Positions 1-7,401 of a stretch of DNA of 64,000 nt are shown piece by piece. Made by a program: the position numbers and the translations under genes. The notes below the pieces were generated by a model. The model was given only the letters and a program-made list of their open reading frames with translations. It was not told the origin of the DNA and did not search any database. The stretch's first letter is position 1, and each line of letters opens with the position of its first letter. This DNA is from Planobacterium oryzisoli (lineage in GTDB: Bacteria > Bacteroidota > Bacteroidia > Flavobacteriales > Weeksellaceae), in contig NZ_JADKYY010000014.1 of assembly GCF_015354315.1 (NCBI RefSeq), positions 1 to 64,000 on the forward strand, in the 5' to 3' direction.

Positions 1-835
1 TGACTGTTTTCAATGAACTCGTTAGGCGTTAAATTTCCCAATGAGCTATGGGGTCTGTAACTGTTATAATCCTCTCTCCATACCTCCAGCTTTTGCTGAG
101 CATCTTCCAGCGATAAGAACCAATTCACATTGAGGCATTCATCTCTTAATGATCCGTTAAAACTCTCTATAAATGCATTATCTGTAGGCTTTCCCGGCCT
201 GGAGAATTCCAGTTCTATTTTCCTTTCATAAGCCCATCTGTCCAATGCTTTACTGATAAACTCCGGCCCGTTATCAATCTTAATACGCTTGGGATAGGCT
301 TGCTGCTTAAAGGTAACCTTTTTTAATATTTCAGCAACATCTTCTCCTTTAATGGAAATTCCGGTGTGAAGCACCAAGGATTTACGGCTATAATTATCCA
401 CTAAAGTTAAGACCCTGAATTTCTTGCCGTCAAACAGGGCATCGCTCATAAAATCCATGCTCCAGCACTCATGTAAACTAGAAGCAATGCCATTGGTAGG
501 AACCCGTGAGCGTGCAGATTTTATTCTTTTGTTCCGTTTTCTCCTTAGGTTCAAACCTTCCTCACAATAGATTCTGTAGATCCTTTTATGATTGTCTTTC
601 CATCCTTCCCGTCTCAGAAGAATATGTAAACGCTGCACGCCATACCGGACACGAATGTTGGAAAGTTCTATAAGTCGCATCCTCAAAGCCTTATCATCTC
701 TGCGATGTGGATGGTAATAATAAACACTAGGCTGTAAAAACACCAAACGACAGCTTCTTCGCTGAGAAACACGGTAATCCTGCTGTATCCCTTTCGCCAG
801 TTCACGCCTCTGAACCGGCTTTAGAACTTTTTTTT
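1..835 (-). CDS. IS3-family transposase OrfB (DDE integrase), 3' end missing
   Basis: This is the catalytic part of the transposase. Reading the minus strand in the -1 frame from the A-run near 828-835, the frame stays open to the window edge. It contains an HTH_21-like region, then an rve integrase core with WSMDFMSDALF (first Asp), IDNGPEF (second Asp) and NGSLRDECLN (Glu), the DDE triad. It has no good ATG of its own; expression is expected by -1 slippage from OrfA on an A-AAA-AAG heptamer, which lies within the last four codons of OrfA. This gives an OrfAB fusion. The final residues at the C-terminus (after PNEFIENS) lie outside the window. Confidence 0.85.
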
Positions 836-1087
836 CAGAACATCCTGAAGAATTTGTTTATCCAAACTTAAATCAGCTACCAACTTTTTGAGCTGGCTGT
901 TCTCTTCTTCCAGCTGGCGCAAACGGCGAAGTTCCGTGATGCCTAAGCCTCCGAATTTTTTTTTCCAATTGTAAAAAGTTGCCTCGCTGACACCCATTTT
1001 GCGACATACTTCTTCCACTTTTACTCCCGTCTCGGATTGCTTCAAGGCGAAGACAATCTGACTTTCTGTAAATCTGCTTTTTTTCAT
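821..1087 (-). CDS. IS3-family transposase OrfA (HTH_Tnp_1)
   Basis: An 88-residue protein with an N-terminal helix-turn-helix (VEEVCRKMGVSEATFYNWKKK, about residues 23-43) and a C-terminal leucine-rich coiled coil (LRQLEEENSQLKKLVADL). This is the standard OrfA that binds IS ends and multimerises. It ends in LKKKF encoded over the eight-A run where slippage into OrfB is expected. The start ATG at 1085-1087 fits the family length of 87-90 residues. It resembles the IS407 subgroup; assignment is by motif only. Confidence 0.88.
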   Translation of the reverse strand: MKKSRFTESQIVFALKQSETGVKVEEVCRKMGVSEATFYNWKKKFGGLGITELRRLRQLEEENSQLKKLVADLSLDKQILQDVLKKKF

Positions 1088-1142
1088 TTGATTTTTCTTG
1101 TATTAAAGTTAATTACTTTATCGAAAAATCTCTACTTTTAGG

Positions 1143-1352
1143 TGTTACGGTTTTGTGGGAGAAGGTCATGTTGATGATACGCCAAGTTGCAGTTTAGCAG
1201 AGGCATTGGAAAAACAAGATTTATATATCAATTCCACTTTAGTACAAATGGGAAGTTCACTTTTATGGAATCTTTTCCGAAATGGTTTGACAGAAAATAG
1301 AGGTTTCTTCCTCAATTTGAAAAATTTCAATTCCCAAACTTTGAAATTGTAA
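1143..1352 (+). pseudogene. 3' remnant of a PRTRC-system ThiF-like gene
   Basis: About 70 codons in one frame read into the region from the IS side and stop at 1350-1352. The peptide has DDTPSCSLAEALEKQDLYIN, then NSTLVQMGSSLLWNLFRNG and RGFFLNL. From memory this matches the C-terminal end of ThiF/E1-like proteins of the PRTRC cassette found on Bacteroidota and proteobacterial plasmids and integrative elements. The N-terminal ThiF nucleotide-binding part is absent here. The IS lies directly upstream and may have split the gene, with the 5' part outside the window. I am fairly sure it is a fragment, less sure of the family. Confidence 0.55.
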
Positions 1353-1376
1353 AATTAACCGCCAAAAAATCGGGCG

Positions 1377-1419
1377 GCAAAAATGCAATTCCTCGCTTCG
1401 GTCGGAAACGCATTTTTGC
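1377..1419. repeat. Imperfect palindrome downstream of the ThiF remnant
   Basis: GCAAAAATGC at 1377-1386 is perfectly inverted as GCATTTTTGC at 1410-1419. Inside it TTCC (1389-1392) pairs with GGAA (1404-1407). A second hairpin, CCGCC (1359-1363) with GGCGG (1373-1377), sits just before it. These could be a terminator for the remnant gene or a protein-binding site of the mobile element; there is no long T-run to decide. Confidence 0.6.
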
Positions 1420-1556
1420 AAATAATTGGAGCAACCACATTTCTAGAACATTCCTTCTCTTTGGCTTTATTGTTTTTGAAAAAAGGTTGCGGGATTGTTT
1501 GGGAAAGCTGGAGCTTTATTATTTTGTCATCTTTGAAAAGGATAAGAAATAAAAAA

Positions 1557-1583
1557 GGGACTAAAGTCCCTACTTTAGTCCCT
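1557..1583. terminator. Bidirectional intrinsic terminator
   Basis: GGGACTAAAG (1557-1566) is inverted perfectly at 1573-1582 around a 6-base loop. It is preceded by six A and followed by a T-rich stretch, so it can stop transcription from both sides: the remnant on the plus strand and the tRNA-Met on the minus strand. A second small hairpin (CGCTGA/TCAGCG) lies at about 1597-1611, between it and the tRNA. Confidence 0.7.
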
Positions 1584-1618
1584 AATCTTTTTAAATCGCT
1601 GATTTTCAGCGTTGTTTG

Positions 1619-1692
1619 TAGCGAAGACGGGAATTGAACCCGTGACCTCAGGGTTATGAATCCTGCGCTCTAACCATCTGAGCTACCTCGCC
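1619..1692 (-). tRNA. tRNA-Met (CAT)
   Basis: The complementary strand folds into a full cloverleaf of 74 bases: acceptor GGCGAGG with CTTCGCT (two G-U pairs), D-arm GCTC/GAGC, anticodon stem CAGGA/CCCTG with loop TTCATAA (anticodon CAT), T-arm ACGGG/CCCGT with TTCAATT. The discriminator base is A and CCA is not encoded. It looks like elongator Met rather than initiator. Its 3' end points at the IS and PRTRC-like remnant, the usual orientation when an integrative element uses a tRNA 3' end as attachment site. Confidence 0.95.
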
Positions 1693-1736
1693 ATTAGAGT
1701 GGTGCAAATATATAAATTATTTAAATTTCCACAAAA

Positions 1737-3023
1737 TTATTTTAAACCTAAATAAGCTACCACATCCAACGCCATATTAGGCTTAGCCTCTATTTTATTA
1801 TCGTTGTCTACTACGATATAAGTGGGTGTGGCGTGTATATTATAAATCTCATTAAAACTACTGTTCCACCCCCTTAATTCCGTGGCATTTATCCACGGAT
1901 ACGCAGAAGCTTTCTGAGTAAATGTCGTAAGGTCCGTATCCAATGACAGACCCACTATTTCTATTCCGCGTTTTTTCATCTCGCTGTAGTATGGAATGAG
2001 CTTAGGCAGGTCCGTCTGACAGTGCGAGCACCCCGAAGACCAAAACACAAGAACTTTTTTCTGCGCCTTAATTGAATGTACGCTATGAGCTTGTGTGTTG
2101 TGAACGCGATCGAATGCGTAGTCAGGGAGAATCGCCCCAATAGCGGTATTAGTGTTTACAGACAGTGTGTGACGTAACCTATCATTTAGTTCGCATTTTA
2201 AATTGTTAGCTTGCTGTAGGTAATGCTCCTTTAGATCTTTTAATCCATAGATATCAAATATCTCAATGAACTCAGATAATACGATTTGGCCGCGAGCGCT
2301 TTCCACATTCAATTCCTGCAATAGAAAATCAACAGCTTGTTTTGCATCCGTCTGTGTGGCATTTTCAAGATAACCGACAAGTGCGGTACGCATTAAACCA
2401 GAACTTTCTAATAAGTCATTAGAACGCACTAAAAAATCAACTAGCTGTTCTTGGCTAAAAGTGGAAGCACTTTGGTCTGTAGGCTCCAGCCTGAGCTTGT
2501 TTTGAATATAAAAGTTGATAAATTCAAAATCCGTTTTAGCAGCCGAAGGGTTAGAAAGTTTAGCAATTTCTTTCTGTAGTGCAACATAAAAATCAGATTG
2601 TGGAGAATAATAATTAAGTATTTGGTAGTACACTGGGAGTAACTCTCTCTTTTTTTGACTTAAGCTCTCCCATTCCTGCATAAAATTATTGGGTGCATCG
2701 CGAAATTCATACTCCAAAACTCCTTTCGGTGAAACTTTCAGGGTTAAATCCACATCCGTGTTTTCACTTACTAGTGCAATTTCGGTATTGTTTTCAGGAA
2801 AATAGAGTTTCAACTTTCCTTTATAATAATCCGGCACATTTACTTTCCAGCCATTAGAGCTGCGAATTGCTTTAGCAACGAGTACGTCTTGTGTTCCTAA
2901 TAGGGTATATAAATATGCTTCTTTAGGCAGAAAATTTTCATATGCTTTGACATTAACCTGAAACTGCGCATAAAAGGGAACAGCAAATAAAAAGCATAGA
3001 ATAGAACTTAATTTATATCTCAT
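1737..3023 (-). CDS. TlpA-like thioredoxin-fold protein, exported
   Basis: A 428-residue protein with an N-terminal signal peptide ending near FYAQ, a long middle region of about 270 residues rich in helices, and a C-terminal thioredoxin-like domain. The active-site motif is WSSGCSHC, with Cys at about 332 and 335, followed by cis-Pro in HATPTYIVVD. It is probably a periplasmic thiol-disulfide oxidoreductase of the TlpA/AhpC-TSA type; its substrate is unknown. I chose the ATG at 3021-3023 rather than a GTG three codons upstream because the signal peptide begins MRYKLSS. It lies 15 bases after clpX and is probably cotranscribed with it. Confidence 0.75.
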   Translation of the reverse strand: MRYKLSSILCFLFAVPFYAQFQVNVKAYENFLPKEAYLYTLLGTQDVLVAKAIRSSNGWKVNVPDYYKGKLKLYFPENNTEIALVSENTDVDLTLKVSPKGVLEYEFRDAPNNFMQEWESLSQKKRELLPVYYQILNYYSPQSDFYVALQKEIAKLSNPSAAKTDFEFINFYIQNKLRLEPTDQSASTFSQEQLVDFLVRSNDLLESSGLMRTALVGYLENATQTDAKQAVDFLLQELNVESARGQIVLSEFIEIFDIYGLKDLKEHYLQQANNLKCELNDRLRHTLSVNTNTAIGAILPDYAFDRVHNTQAHSVHSIKAQKKVLVFWSSGCSHCQTDLPKLIPYYSEMKKRGIEIVGLSLDTDLTTFTQKASAYPWINATELRGWNSSFNEIYNIHATPTYIVVDNDNKIEAKPNMALDVVAYLGLK

Positions 3024-3038
3024 AATTCGCACTGGAAT

Positions 3039-4223
3039 TTAATTAAAATGTACATTTCTCTTAGTAAGCTGAATCTTCTTCTCCTCTCCTATATGGAACA
3101 TGTAATCTTCCAACACTTTTTCCGTAGTGCCTCTAAGTCCCCGGGCACCTAATCCTTTATCCATGGTTTCATTAACAATCTTTTCAATAGCACCATCGGT
3201 AAAGGTTAGTTCAATCCCATCCATCTTGAAAAGCTCCACAAATTGATTAACAATGGAATTTTTAGGCTCTTTCATAATTCGGATTAAAGTGTCTTTCTGT
3301 AATTTGTCCAGATACGTTATAATAGGAAACCTCCCCAAAAGTTCGGGAATTAATCCAAATTTCCGAAGGTCAATCGCATTTATATGACTTAGTATGTACT
3401 CTTCTTCTGTAGTACTTTTTAACTTTTCCTTACTGAAACCAATTGCTTGTTTATTGAGTCGGCGTTCAATTATCTCACTCATACCATCAAAAGCGCCACC
3501 CGCGATAAACAAAATATTCTGGGTATTCACCTGAATGTATTTCTGGTCGGGGTGCTTTCTCCCTCCTTGTGGCGGTACATTTACAATACTACCTTCCAGC
3601 AGTTTTAGTAGCCCCTGCTGAACTCCTTCTCCGGATACATCCCTAGTAATGCTAGGATTGTCTGATTTTCGTGCAATTTTATCAATCTCATCAATAAAGA
3701 CAATCCCACGCTCTGCTTTCTGTACATCGTAGTCTGCGACCATAAGAAGTCGTGAAAGTATACTTTCCACATCTTCACCAACGTATCCAGCTTCTGTAAG
3801 AATCGTAGCATCGACAATGCAAAATGGTACATTTAACTCTTTAGCAATAGTTTTTGCAAGCAAGGTTTTGCCAGTCCCGGTCTCGCCAATCATTATTATA
3901 TTGGATTTCTCAATCTCCACCTCCTTATTTTCTCTTTGGCTGTATAATATCCTCTTATAATGATTGTATACAGCGATAGAAAGTTGCTTCTTGGCCTGAT
4001 CCTGACCAATTACATATTGATCAAGAAATTCTTTAATCTGTTTGGGCTTTTTCAAATCTACATCTTCCGATACTGCGGAGGAATCCGACTGTTTATTAGA
4101 TTCCTTAACAATTGAGTGCGCTTGTTCTATACAAGATTCACAGATATAACCGTTCTGGCCCGATATTAATATTTCAACTTGGTTCTTCGTGCGTCCACAA
4201 AAGGAACATTGATTAGGGTTCAT
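3039..4223 (-). CDS. clpX: ATP-dependent Clp protease ATP-binding subunit ClpX
   Basis: ClpX is the AAA+ unfoldase that feeds proteins to ClpP in the cytoplasm. The 394-residue protein has the N-terminal zinc-binding domain (C6, C9, C28, C31), Walker A GETGTGKT (113-120), the pore loop GYVGE (146-150), Walker B IVFIDE (174-179), the RKH loop (GGRKHPDQ) and the C-terminal sensor-2 domain with GARGLR. Length is normal for the family in Bacteroidota. clpP is not adjacent. An intrinsic terminator lies just upstream, after the HIT gene, so clpX probably has its own promoter in the short gap, but I see no clear TAnnTTTG element there. Confidence 0.97.
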   Translation of the reverse strand: MNPNQCSFCGRTKNQVEILISGQNGYICESCIEQAHSIVKESNKQSDSSAVSEDVDLKKPKQIKEFLDQYVIGQDQAKKQLSIAVYNHYKRILYSQRENKEVEIEKSNIIMIGETGTGKTLLAKTIAKELNVPFCIVDATILTEAGYVGEDVESILSRLLMVADYDVQKAERGIVFIDEIDKIARKSDNPSITRDVSGEGVQQGLLKLLEGSIVNVPPQGGRKHPDQKYIQVNTQNILFIAGGAFDGMSEIIERRLNKQAIGFSKEKLKSTTEEEYILSHINAIDLRKFGLIPELLGRFPIITYLDKLQKDTLIRIMKEPKNSIVNQFVELFKMDGIELTFTDGAIEKIVNETMDKGLGARGLRGTTEKVLEDYMFHIGEEKKIQLTKRNVHFN

Positions 4224-4245
4224 GTAATTTCTAAACTTTAAAGTG

Positions 4246-4276
4246 AAAAAAAATTGCCAAAGAATATCTTTGACAA
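4246..4276 (-). terminator. Intrinsic terminator after greA-HIT
   Basis: On the minus strand TTGTCAAAGA (4276-4267) pairs with TCTTTGGCAA (4263-4254), one G-T pair, loop of 3 bases, followed by eight T. It ends the greA-HIT transcript before clpX. Confidence 0.75.
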
Positions 4277-4283
4277 ATTGTTA

Positions 4284-4673
4284 TTATGCTTCTCTTATAG
4301 AGCGTGCAATTTCTTGGTATTGACTATCTGATAAGGAAAGACGTGGCTTCGTAAAGCTTAGATCCTCGATAGTGTTAAGAGGTACGAGGTGGATATGGGC
4401 ATGAGGAACTTCAAGTCCAACAACTGCAATTCCTACCCTTTTACAAGGCACGGCGCCACGTAATTTGCGCTCCACTAACTTTGCAAATTGCCATAATTCA
4501 CTGTAACGTGCACTTTCTATATCAAAAATGAGGTCCGTTTCTTGCTTAGGCACCACTAAGGTATGCCCAAGGGCAATTGGACTAACATCTAAAAATGCAA
4601 TATGATTGTCGTCTTCAGCGACAATATATGCCGGAATCTCCCTCTGAATAATTTTTGTAAAAATAGTACTCAT
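4284..4673 (-). CDS. HIT family nucleotide hydrolase/transferase
   Basis: A 129-residue protein with the histidine triad H-A-H-I-H (His 91, 93, 95) followed by LVPL, and the N-terminal FTKIIQREIPA typical of the HINT/HIT branch. HIT proteins hydrolyse nucleotide phosphoramidates or related adenylated compounds, the triad His attacking the alpha-phosphate. The precise substrate is not known. The start codon follows the greA stop with no gap (TAA ATG), so the two are translationally coupled in one operon, an arrangement I recall as common in flavobacteria. Confidence 0.92.
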   Translation of the reverse strand: MSTIFTKIIQREIPAYIVAEDDNHIAFLDVSPIALGHTLVVPKQETDLIFDIESARYSELWQFAKLVERKLRGAVPCKRVGIAVVGLEVPHAHIHLVPLNTIEDLSFTKPRLSLSDSQYQEIARSIREA

Positions 4674-5144
4674 TTACAAGGTAATTTCTAAAACTTCAAA
4701 GTGCAATTGGTTTCCATTCGGTAAAGCAATCTCAGCCTTCTCACCTACAGCTTTCCCTAAAAGACCTTTTGCAATAGGGGTACTAACGGAAATCTTTCCG
4801 GCTTTTATGTCACTCTCATTATCTGGCACGATGGTGAATTTCTGCTCCCCTTTACTAGTAAGATTTTTCAATCGAACCGTAGTAAGAATAGCCACTTTCG
4901 AAGTGTCAAGTTGGGACTCATCAATTACTTTCGATGTCGCAATGCTGTCCTTTAATTTTGAAATTTTCATCTCGAGCATACCCTGAGCTTCTTTTGCAGC
5001 ATCGTATTCAGCGTTCTCACTGAGATCTCCTTTATCACGGGCTTCAGCAATCTGCTGCGTAATCTTAGGTCGTTCAATGGTCTCAAGCTGTTCAAGTTCC
5101 TTGGTCATTCTCTCCAAACCTTCCTTAGTTACGTATGTAGCCAT
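4674..5144 (-). CDS. greA: Transcription elongation factor GreA
   Basis: GreA rescues backtracked RNA polymerase by stimulating transcript cleavage. The 156-residue protein has the N-terminal coiled coil with the tip acidic motif DKGDLSENAEYDAAKEAQ (about residues 36-53, with the key Asp and Glu), and the C-terminal FKBP-like domain with VSTPIAKGLLGK. Length matches the E. coli protein. It is the first gene of a two-gene unit with the HIT gene; a -7 promoter element lies about 80 bases upstream. Confidence 0.97.
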   Translation of the reverse strand: MATYVTKEGLERMTKELEQLETIERPKITQQIAEARDKGDLSENAEYDAAKEAQGMLEMKISKLKDSIATSKVIDESQLDTSKVAILTTVRLKNLTSKGEQKFTIVPDNESDIKAGKISVSTPIAKGLLGKAVGEKAEIALPNGNQLHFEVLEITL

Positions 5145-5222
5145 AATTTTGTATTTTTGAATTTATAAAAAAAAATTATCCGACCTTAAAGCCCGGACAA
5201 TATTTGTGCATCTTGTATTGGA

Positions 5223-5230
5223 CAAATATA
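5223..5230 (-). promoter_or_regulatory. Probable greA promoter -7 element (TATATTTG)
   Basis: The minus strand reads TATATTTG, a perfect match to the Bacteroidetes TAnnTTTG element. I see no TTG at the expected 19-base distance upstream. It would give a leader of about 70 bases. The same stretch must also hold the promoter of the divergent gene at 5245. Confidence 0.5.
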
Positions 5231-5244
5231 TAAAATATTTTTAT

Positions 5245-5685
5245 ATGAAAAAAAATGCCAGTACAACTCTTGCTTTCCTTTTACTGGTTTTCAGCATTTT
5301 AGGATCTTGCCGCCAAGCTCAAGAACAGGATTCATGTAGTATCCAGCAAGTTATAAATGTTTCCGTTGATTTACACTCACCAGCTTTTCAAGTATTGCAG
5401 CAAACCGGTCAATGGGCGTACGTCCAAAGCCCTAAAGCTGGAAAATTGGGGTTAATAGTTGTAAATACGCCACAGGGATACCGAGCGTACGACAGAATTG
5501 CGCCTCATATTTGTCCGCACAGCACAATAAAGCTGGAAGTTAATGGCGGCAGAATTGAATATCAACCAGACGGCACACAGTGGGATTTAATGACAGGAAC
5601 ACCCCGTAGTGGCAGCAATGTCCCACTGAAAATTTACCGAGTATTTTTAAATTATGACTCGCAGAGCATTCAAATTATAAACTAA
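5245..5685 (+). CDS. Lipoprotein with a degenerate Rieske-like domain
   Basis: A 146-residue protein with a lipoprotein signal (FSILGSC). After the signal it has the strand pattern of Rieske domains: LGLIVVNTPQGYRAYDRIAPH, then CPH (a C-x-H first ligand pair), and GTQWDLMTGTPRSG followed by PLKIYRV. Where a Rieske protein carries the second pair C-x-x-H it has Y-Q-P-D, so the two second-half iron ligands seem lost and a 2Fe-2S cluster is unlikely. Related Rieske-like lipoproteins occur in flavobacteria; function is unknown. Start: the ATG at 5245 gives a proper signal peptide; an upstream in-frame start at 5206 would add 13 residues before it. dtd follows 3 bases later. Confidence 0.65.
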   Translation: MKKNASTTLAFLLLVFSILGSCRQAQEQDSCSIQQVINVSVDLHSPAFQVLQQTGQWAYVQSPKAGKLGLIVVNTPQGYRAYDRIAPHICPHSTIKLEVNGGRIEYQPDGTQWDLMTGTPRSGSNVPLKIYRVFLNYDSQSIQIIN

Positions 5686-5688
5686 AAA

Positions 5689-6138
5689 ATGAAAATAGTA
5701 GTTCAACGTGTAAAGCAAGCTTCGGTATCGGTGGAAGGCAAAATCGTGGGGCAAATTGGAGCAGGACTCGTCTTACTGATTGGGATACATCAAGATGATC
5801 AGGAATCGGACGCAGATTGGCTTGCACATAAAATTGTTAACCTGAGAATTTTCTCCGATGAAAATCAGAAAATGAATCACTCGATTAAAGATAGTCAGGG
5901 AGCAGTGCTATGTATCAGTCAATTTACACTTTTTGCCGACTACAAAAAAGGGAACAGGCCCTCGTTTATAACGGCCGCACCTCCTTCTATTGCCCTACCA
6001 TTACTCGAATATTTCCAACTAAAATTAAAAGATTCAGGACTGCTGGTGGAAAAAGGCCAATTTGGTGCGGATATGCAAGTCACTCTCACAAACGATGGTC
6101 CTGTGACCATTGTTCTAGATAGTTTTACAAAATCATAA
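5689..6138 (+). CDS. dtd: D-aminoacyl-tRNA deacylase
   Basis: DTD hydrolyses D-amino acids mischarged on tRNA and keeps them out of protein. The 149-residue sequence starts MKIVVQRVKQASVSV and has the two active-site motifs SQFTLFAD (about residues 77-84) and NDGPVT (about 136-141, the GP motif), which meet across the dimer interface. Length is typical. It follows the Rieske-like lipoprotein gene by 3 bases, so the two are probably cotranscribed, though no functional link is evident. Confidence 0.96.
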   Translation: MKIVVQRVKQASVSVEGKIVGQIGAGLVLLIGIHQDDQESDADWLAHKIVNLRIFSDENQKMNHSIKDSQGAVLCISQFTLFADYKKGNRPSFITAAPPSIALPLLEYFQLKLKDSGLLVEKGQFGADMQVTLTNDGPVTIVLDSFTKS

Positions 6139-6140
6139 AA

Positions 6141-6177
6141 AGCAGCTCAAGACAGTGTTCTCAATCATTGAGCTGCT
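6141..6177. terminator. Intrinsic terminator between convergent genes
   Basis: AGCAGCTCAA (6141-6150) is perfectly inverted at 6168-6177 with a 17-base loop; A-rich sequence precedes it and a TTTT run follows a few bases later. It can serve both dtd and the convergent lipoprotein gene. Confidence 0.7.
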
Positions 6178-6188
6178 CTATAAGGGTT

Positions 6189-6689
6189 TTATTGAATTGG
6201 CAAACTGGTAAATGTAATGGAGCTCTTAACATTCATATCAGTTGTGGGTGCACTTTTAAGTACATACACCACTCGTTGCTGAATGGAACTACCACTCTTC
6301 ATAACATCATCCACTATCTGCGACCGCACATCTAAAGAAAGAGAGGTGCCGATATTGTCTGCTATTTGATCTCTAGAGGCTATTAGTATTTCCTTTTGAC
6401 CAGAAGTTAAATAAACATGGACCGACTTAAATACGCCCATTCCCTGTGCACCGCTAGTAACTGAGACAGTGGCAGTACTCGGTCGTATCTCCTTCACATT
6501 ATTACTAACGCCTACGATTTGATTCAAACTTGCGCCCGTTCCAACAGCAGAAAGCTGCGTCTGCGCTGGAGATCCTTGGGTAACAACAAAATTTGAATTA
6601 AAGGGCAGATTATTCTGAAGTACAGAAGATACTGTAGAACAGCTCGTTAAAGTGGCAGCTGCTACAAAAATAAAAGTTAGATTCTTCAT
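6189..6689 (-). CDS. Putative lipoprotein, function unknown
   Basis: A 166-residue protein beginning MKNLTFIFVAAATLTSC, a lipoprotein signal with lipobox LTSC. The mature part is rich in Ser, Thr and Val with alternating hydrophobic residues, which suggests beta structure, and has no motif I recognise. The ATG at 6687-6689 is preferred; an in-frame start at 6725 would put 12 residues, several of them charged, in front of the signal. It is convergent with dtd and stands downstream of the HTH/membrane-protein module, but a gap of about 65 bases separates it from that module. Confidence 0.7.
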   Translation of the reverse strand: MKNLTFIFVAAATLTSCSTVSSVLQNNLPFNSNFVVTQGSPAQTQLSAVGTGASLNQIVGVSNNVKEIRPSTATVSVTSGAQGMGVFKSVHVYLTSGQKEILIASRDQIADNIGTSLSLDVRSQIVDDVMKSGSSIQQRVVYVLKSAPTTDMNVKSSITFTSLPIQ

Positions 6690-6754
6690 AATTTTTTTTT
6701 TGAATAAGAGCACAAACTGTACCAAATAGCATGTTACGCCACCAATGTACCTTG

Positions 6755-7033
6755 CTAGCTTCCGGCCCAGGGACTACCGAAAAGACCTACTGCTAGTTCG
6801 GCCCAAACTACTAATAGTAAAAATAAAACTAAGGAGATAAGGACAACTCTCCACCTTGTTATTTTTACAAATCTAAGGAATAGTTCGATGAGGGAAACCG
6901 CAGAAAATAGCAGAATGAAGCCTACAAGAAAATCAAAGGCATCCCAATTAAAGTGCCAGTTAAAAATAGTACCTACTAACGGTAGGGTAAGTAAAGTCAC
7001 AACAGCTGAAATTAAAATTTGATAACGGTTCAT
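6755..7033 (-). CDS. Small membrane protein, function unknown
   Basis: A 92-residue protein with about three hydrophobic segments (ISAVVTLLTLPLVG, FDFLVGFILLFSAVSLIELFL, VVLISLVLFLLLVVWAELAVGLF). No family is recognised with confidence. The start MNRYQ at 7031-7033 is chosen over an upstream one at 7081, because 7081 lies inside a 17-bp operator-like palindrome that carries a TAACTTTG promoter element. It is the third gene of a module with the HTH regulator and a larger membrane protein. Confidence 0.7.
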   Translation of the reverse strand: MNRYQILISAVVTLLTLPLVGTIFNWHFNWDAFDFLVGFILLFSAVSLIELFLRFVKITRWRVVLISLVLFLLLVVWAELAVGLFGSPWAGS

Positions 7034-7067
7034 TGTTTGATTATTAAGGTTATACGTATTATAACGT

Positions 7068-7084
7068 ACTTTGTAATTCAAAGT
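7068..7084. promoter_or_regulatory. 17-bp palindromic operator, copy 1
   Basis: ACTTTG-TAATT-CAAAGT, a near-perfect palindrome. Its exact reverse complement occurs at 8022-8038. On the minus strand it overlaps TAACTTTG (7086-7079), a consensus -7 element, and lies about 35 bases before the start of the small membrane protein at 7033. The HTH protein encoded beside it is the natural candidate to bind. Confidence 0.65.
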
Positions 7085-7100
7085 TAAATTCCAAAAAAAA

Positions 7101-7391
7101 TCAGGAACGAATAAGTTCCTCTAGAGCACTGAGATGTGCTTTAAAAGCCTTCATGCCTTCGGAAGTTGCCTCACAAGTGGTCTTAGGTTTACGACCCACA
7201 AACTGCTTATGCGTTTTCACATACCCTACTTTCTCCAATGCTTGTAAATGGCTAGACAAATTACCGTCCGAAGCGACGAGCAAGTTTTTCAGCTCTGTGA
7301 ATTCAACCTCATCGTTAACTGCCAAAACAGACATGATGCCCAATCGCATACGGCTTTCAAAGCTCTTATTAAGTTTTGTTAAGTCCAACAT
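7101..7391 (-). CDS. Winged-helix transcriptional regulator (HTH_34-like)
   Basis: A 96-residue one-domain protein of the MarR/ArsR-like winged-helix type: recognition helix region DGNLSSHLQALEKVGYV (about residues 43-59), wing FVGRKPKTTCEATSEG, then a C-terminal helix. It resembles HTH_34 family regulators common in Bacteroidota. There is no effector domain. It sits 10 bases after the 204-residue membrane-protein gene and 67 bases before the small membrane protein, and identical palindromes lie before both partners, so autoregulation of the module is likely. Confidence 0.85.
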   Translation of the reverse strand: MLDLTKLNKSFESRMRLGIMSVLAVNDEVEFTELKNLLVASDGNLSSHLQALEKVGYVKTHKQFVGRKPKTTCEATSEGMKAFKAHLSALEELIRS

Positions 7392-7401
7392 TCAACAGCA
7401 G

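Larger units (their letters stand above)
1..1140 (-). mobile_element. IS3-family insertion sequence, IS407-like, partial
   Basis: Two overlapping minus-strand frames form the usual IS3 layout: a small helix-turn-helix OrfA, followed in the -1 frame by a DDE integrase OrfB. The element runs off the left edge of the window, so only the orfA-proximal end is present. I could not fix the exact right end because the partner inverted repeat is outside; about 50 bases upstream of the orfA start is an estimate. The flank beyond it is a gene remnant, so the IS probably inserted into or next to older mobile DNA. Confidence 0.85.

Noticed and set aside
1383-1637. An 84-codon open frame on the plus strand
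   Set aside because: It runs through a palindrome, a terminator and into the tRNA-Met gene, has no recognisable composition or homology, and is most likely chance.
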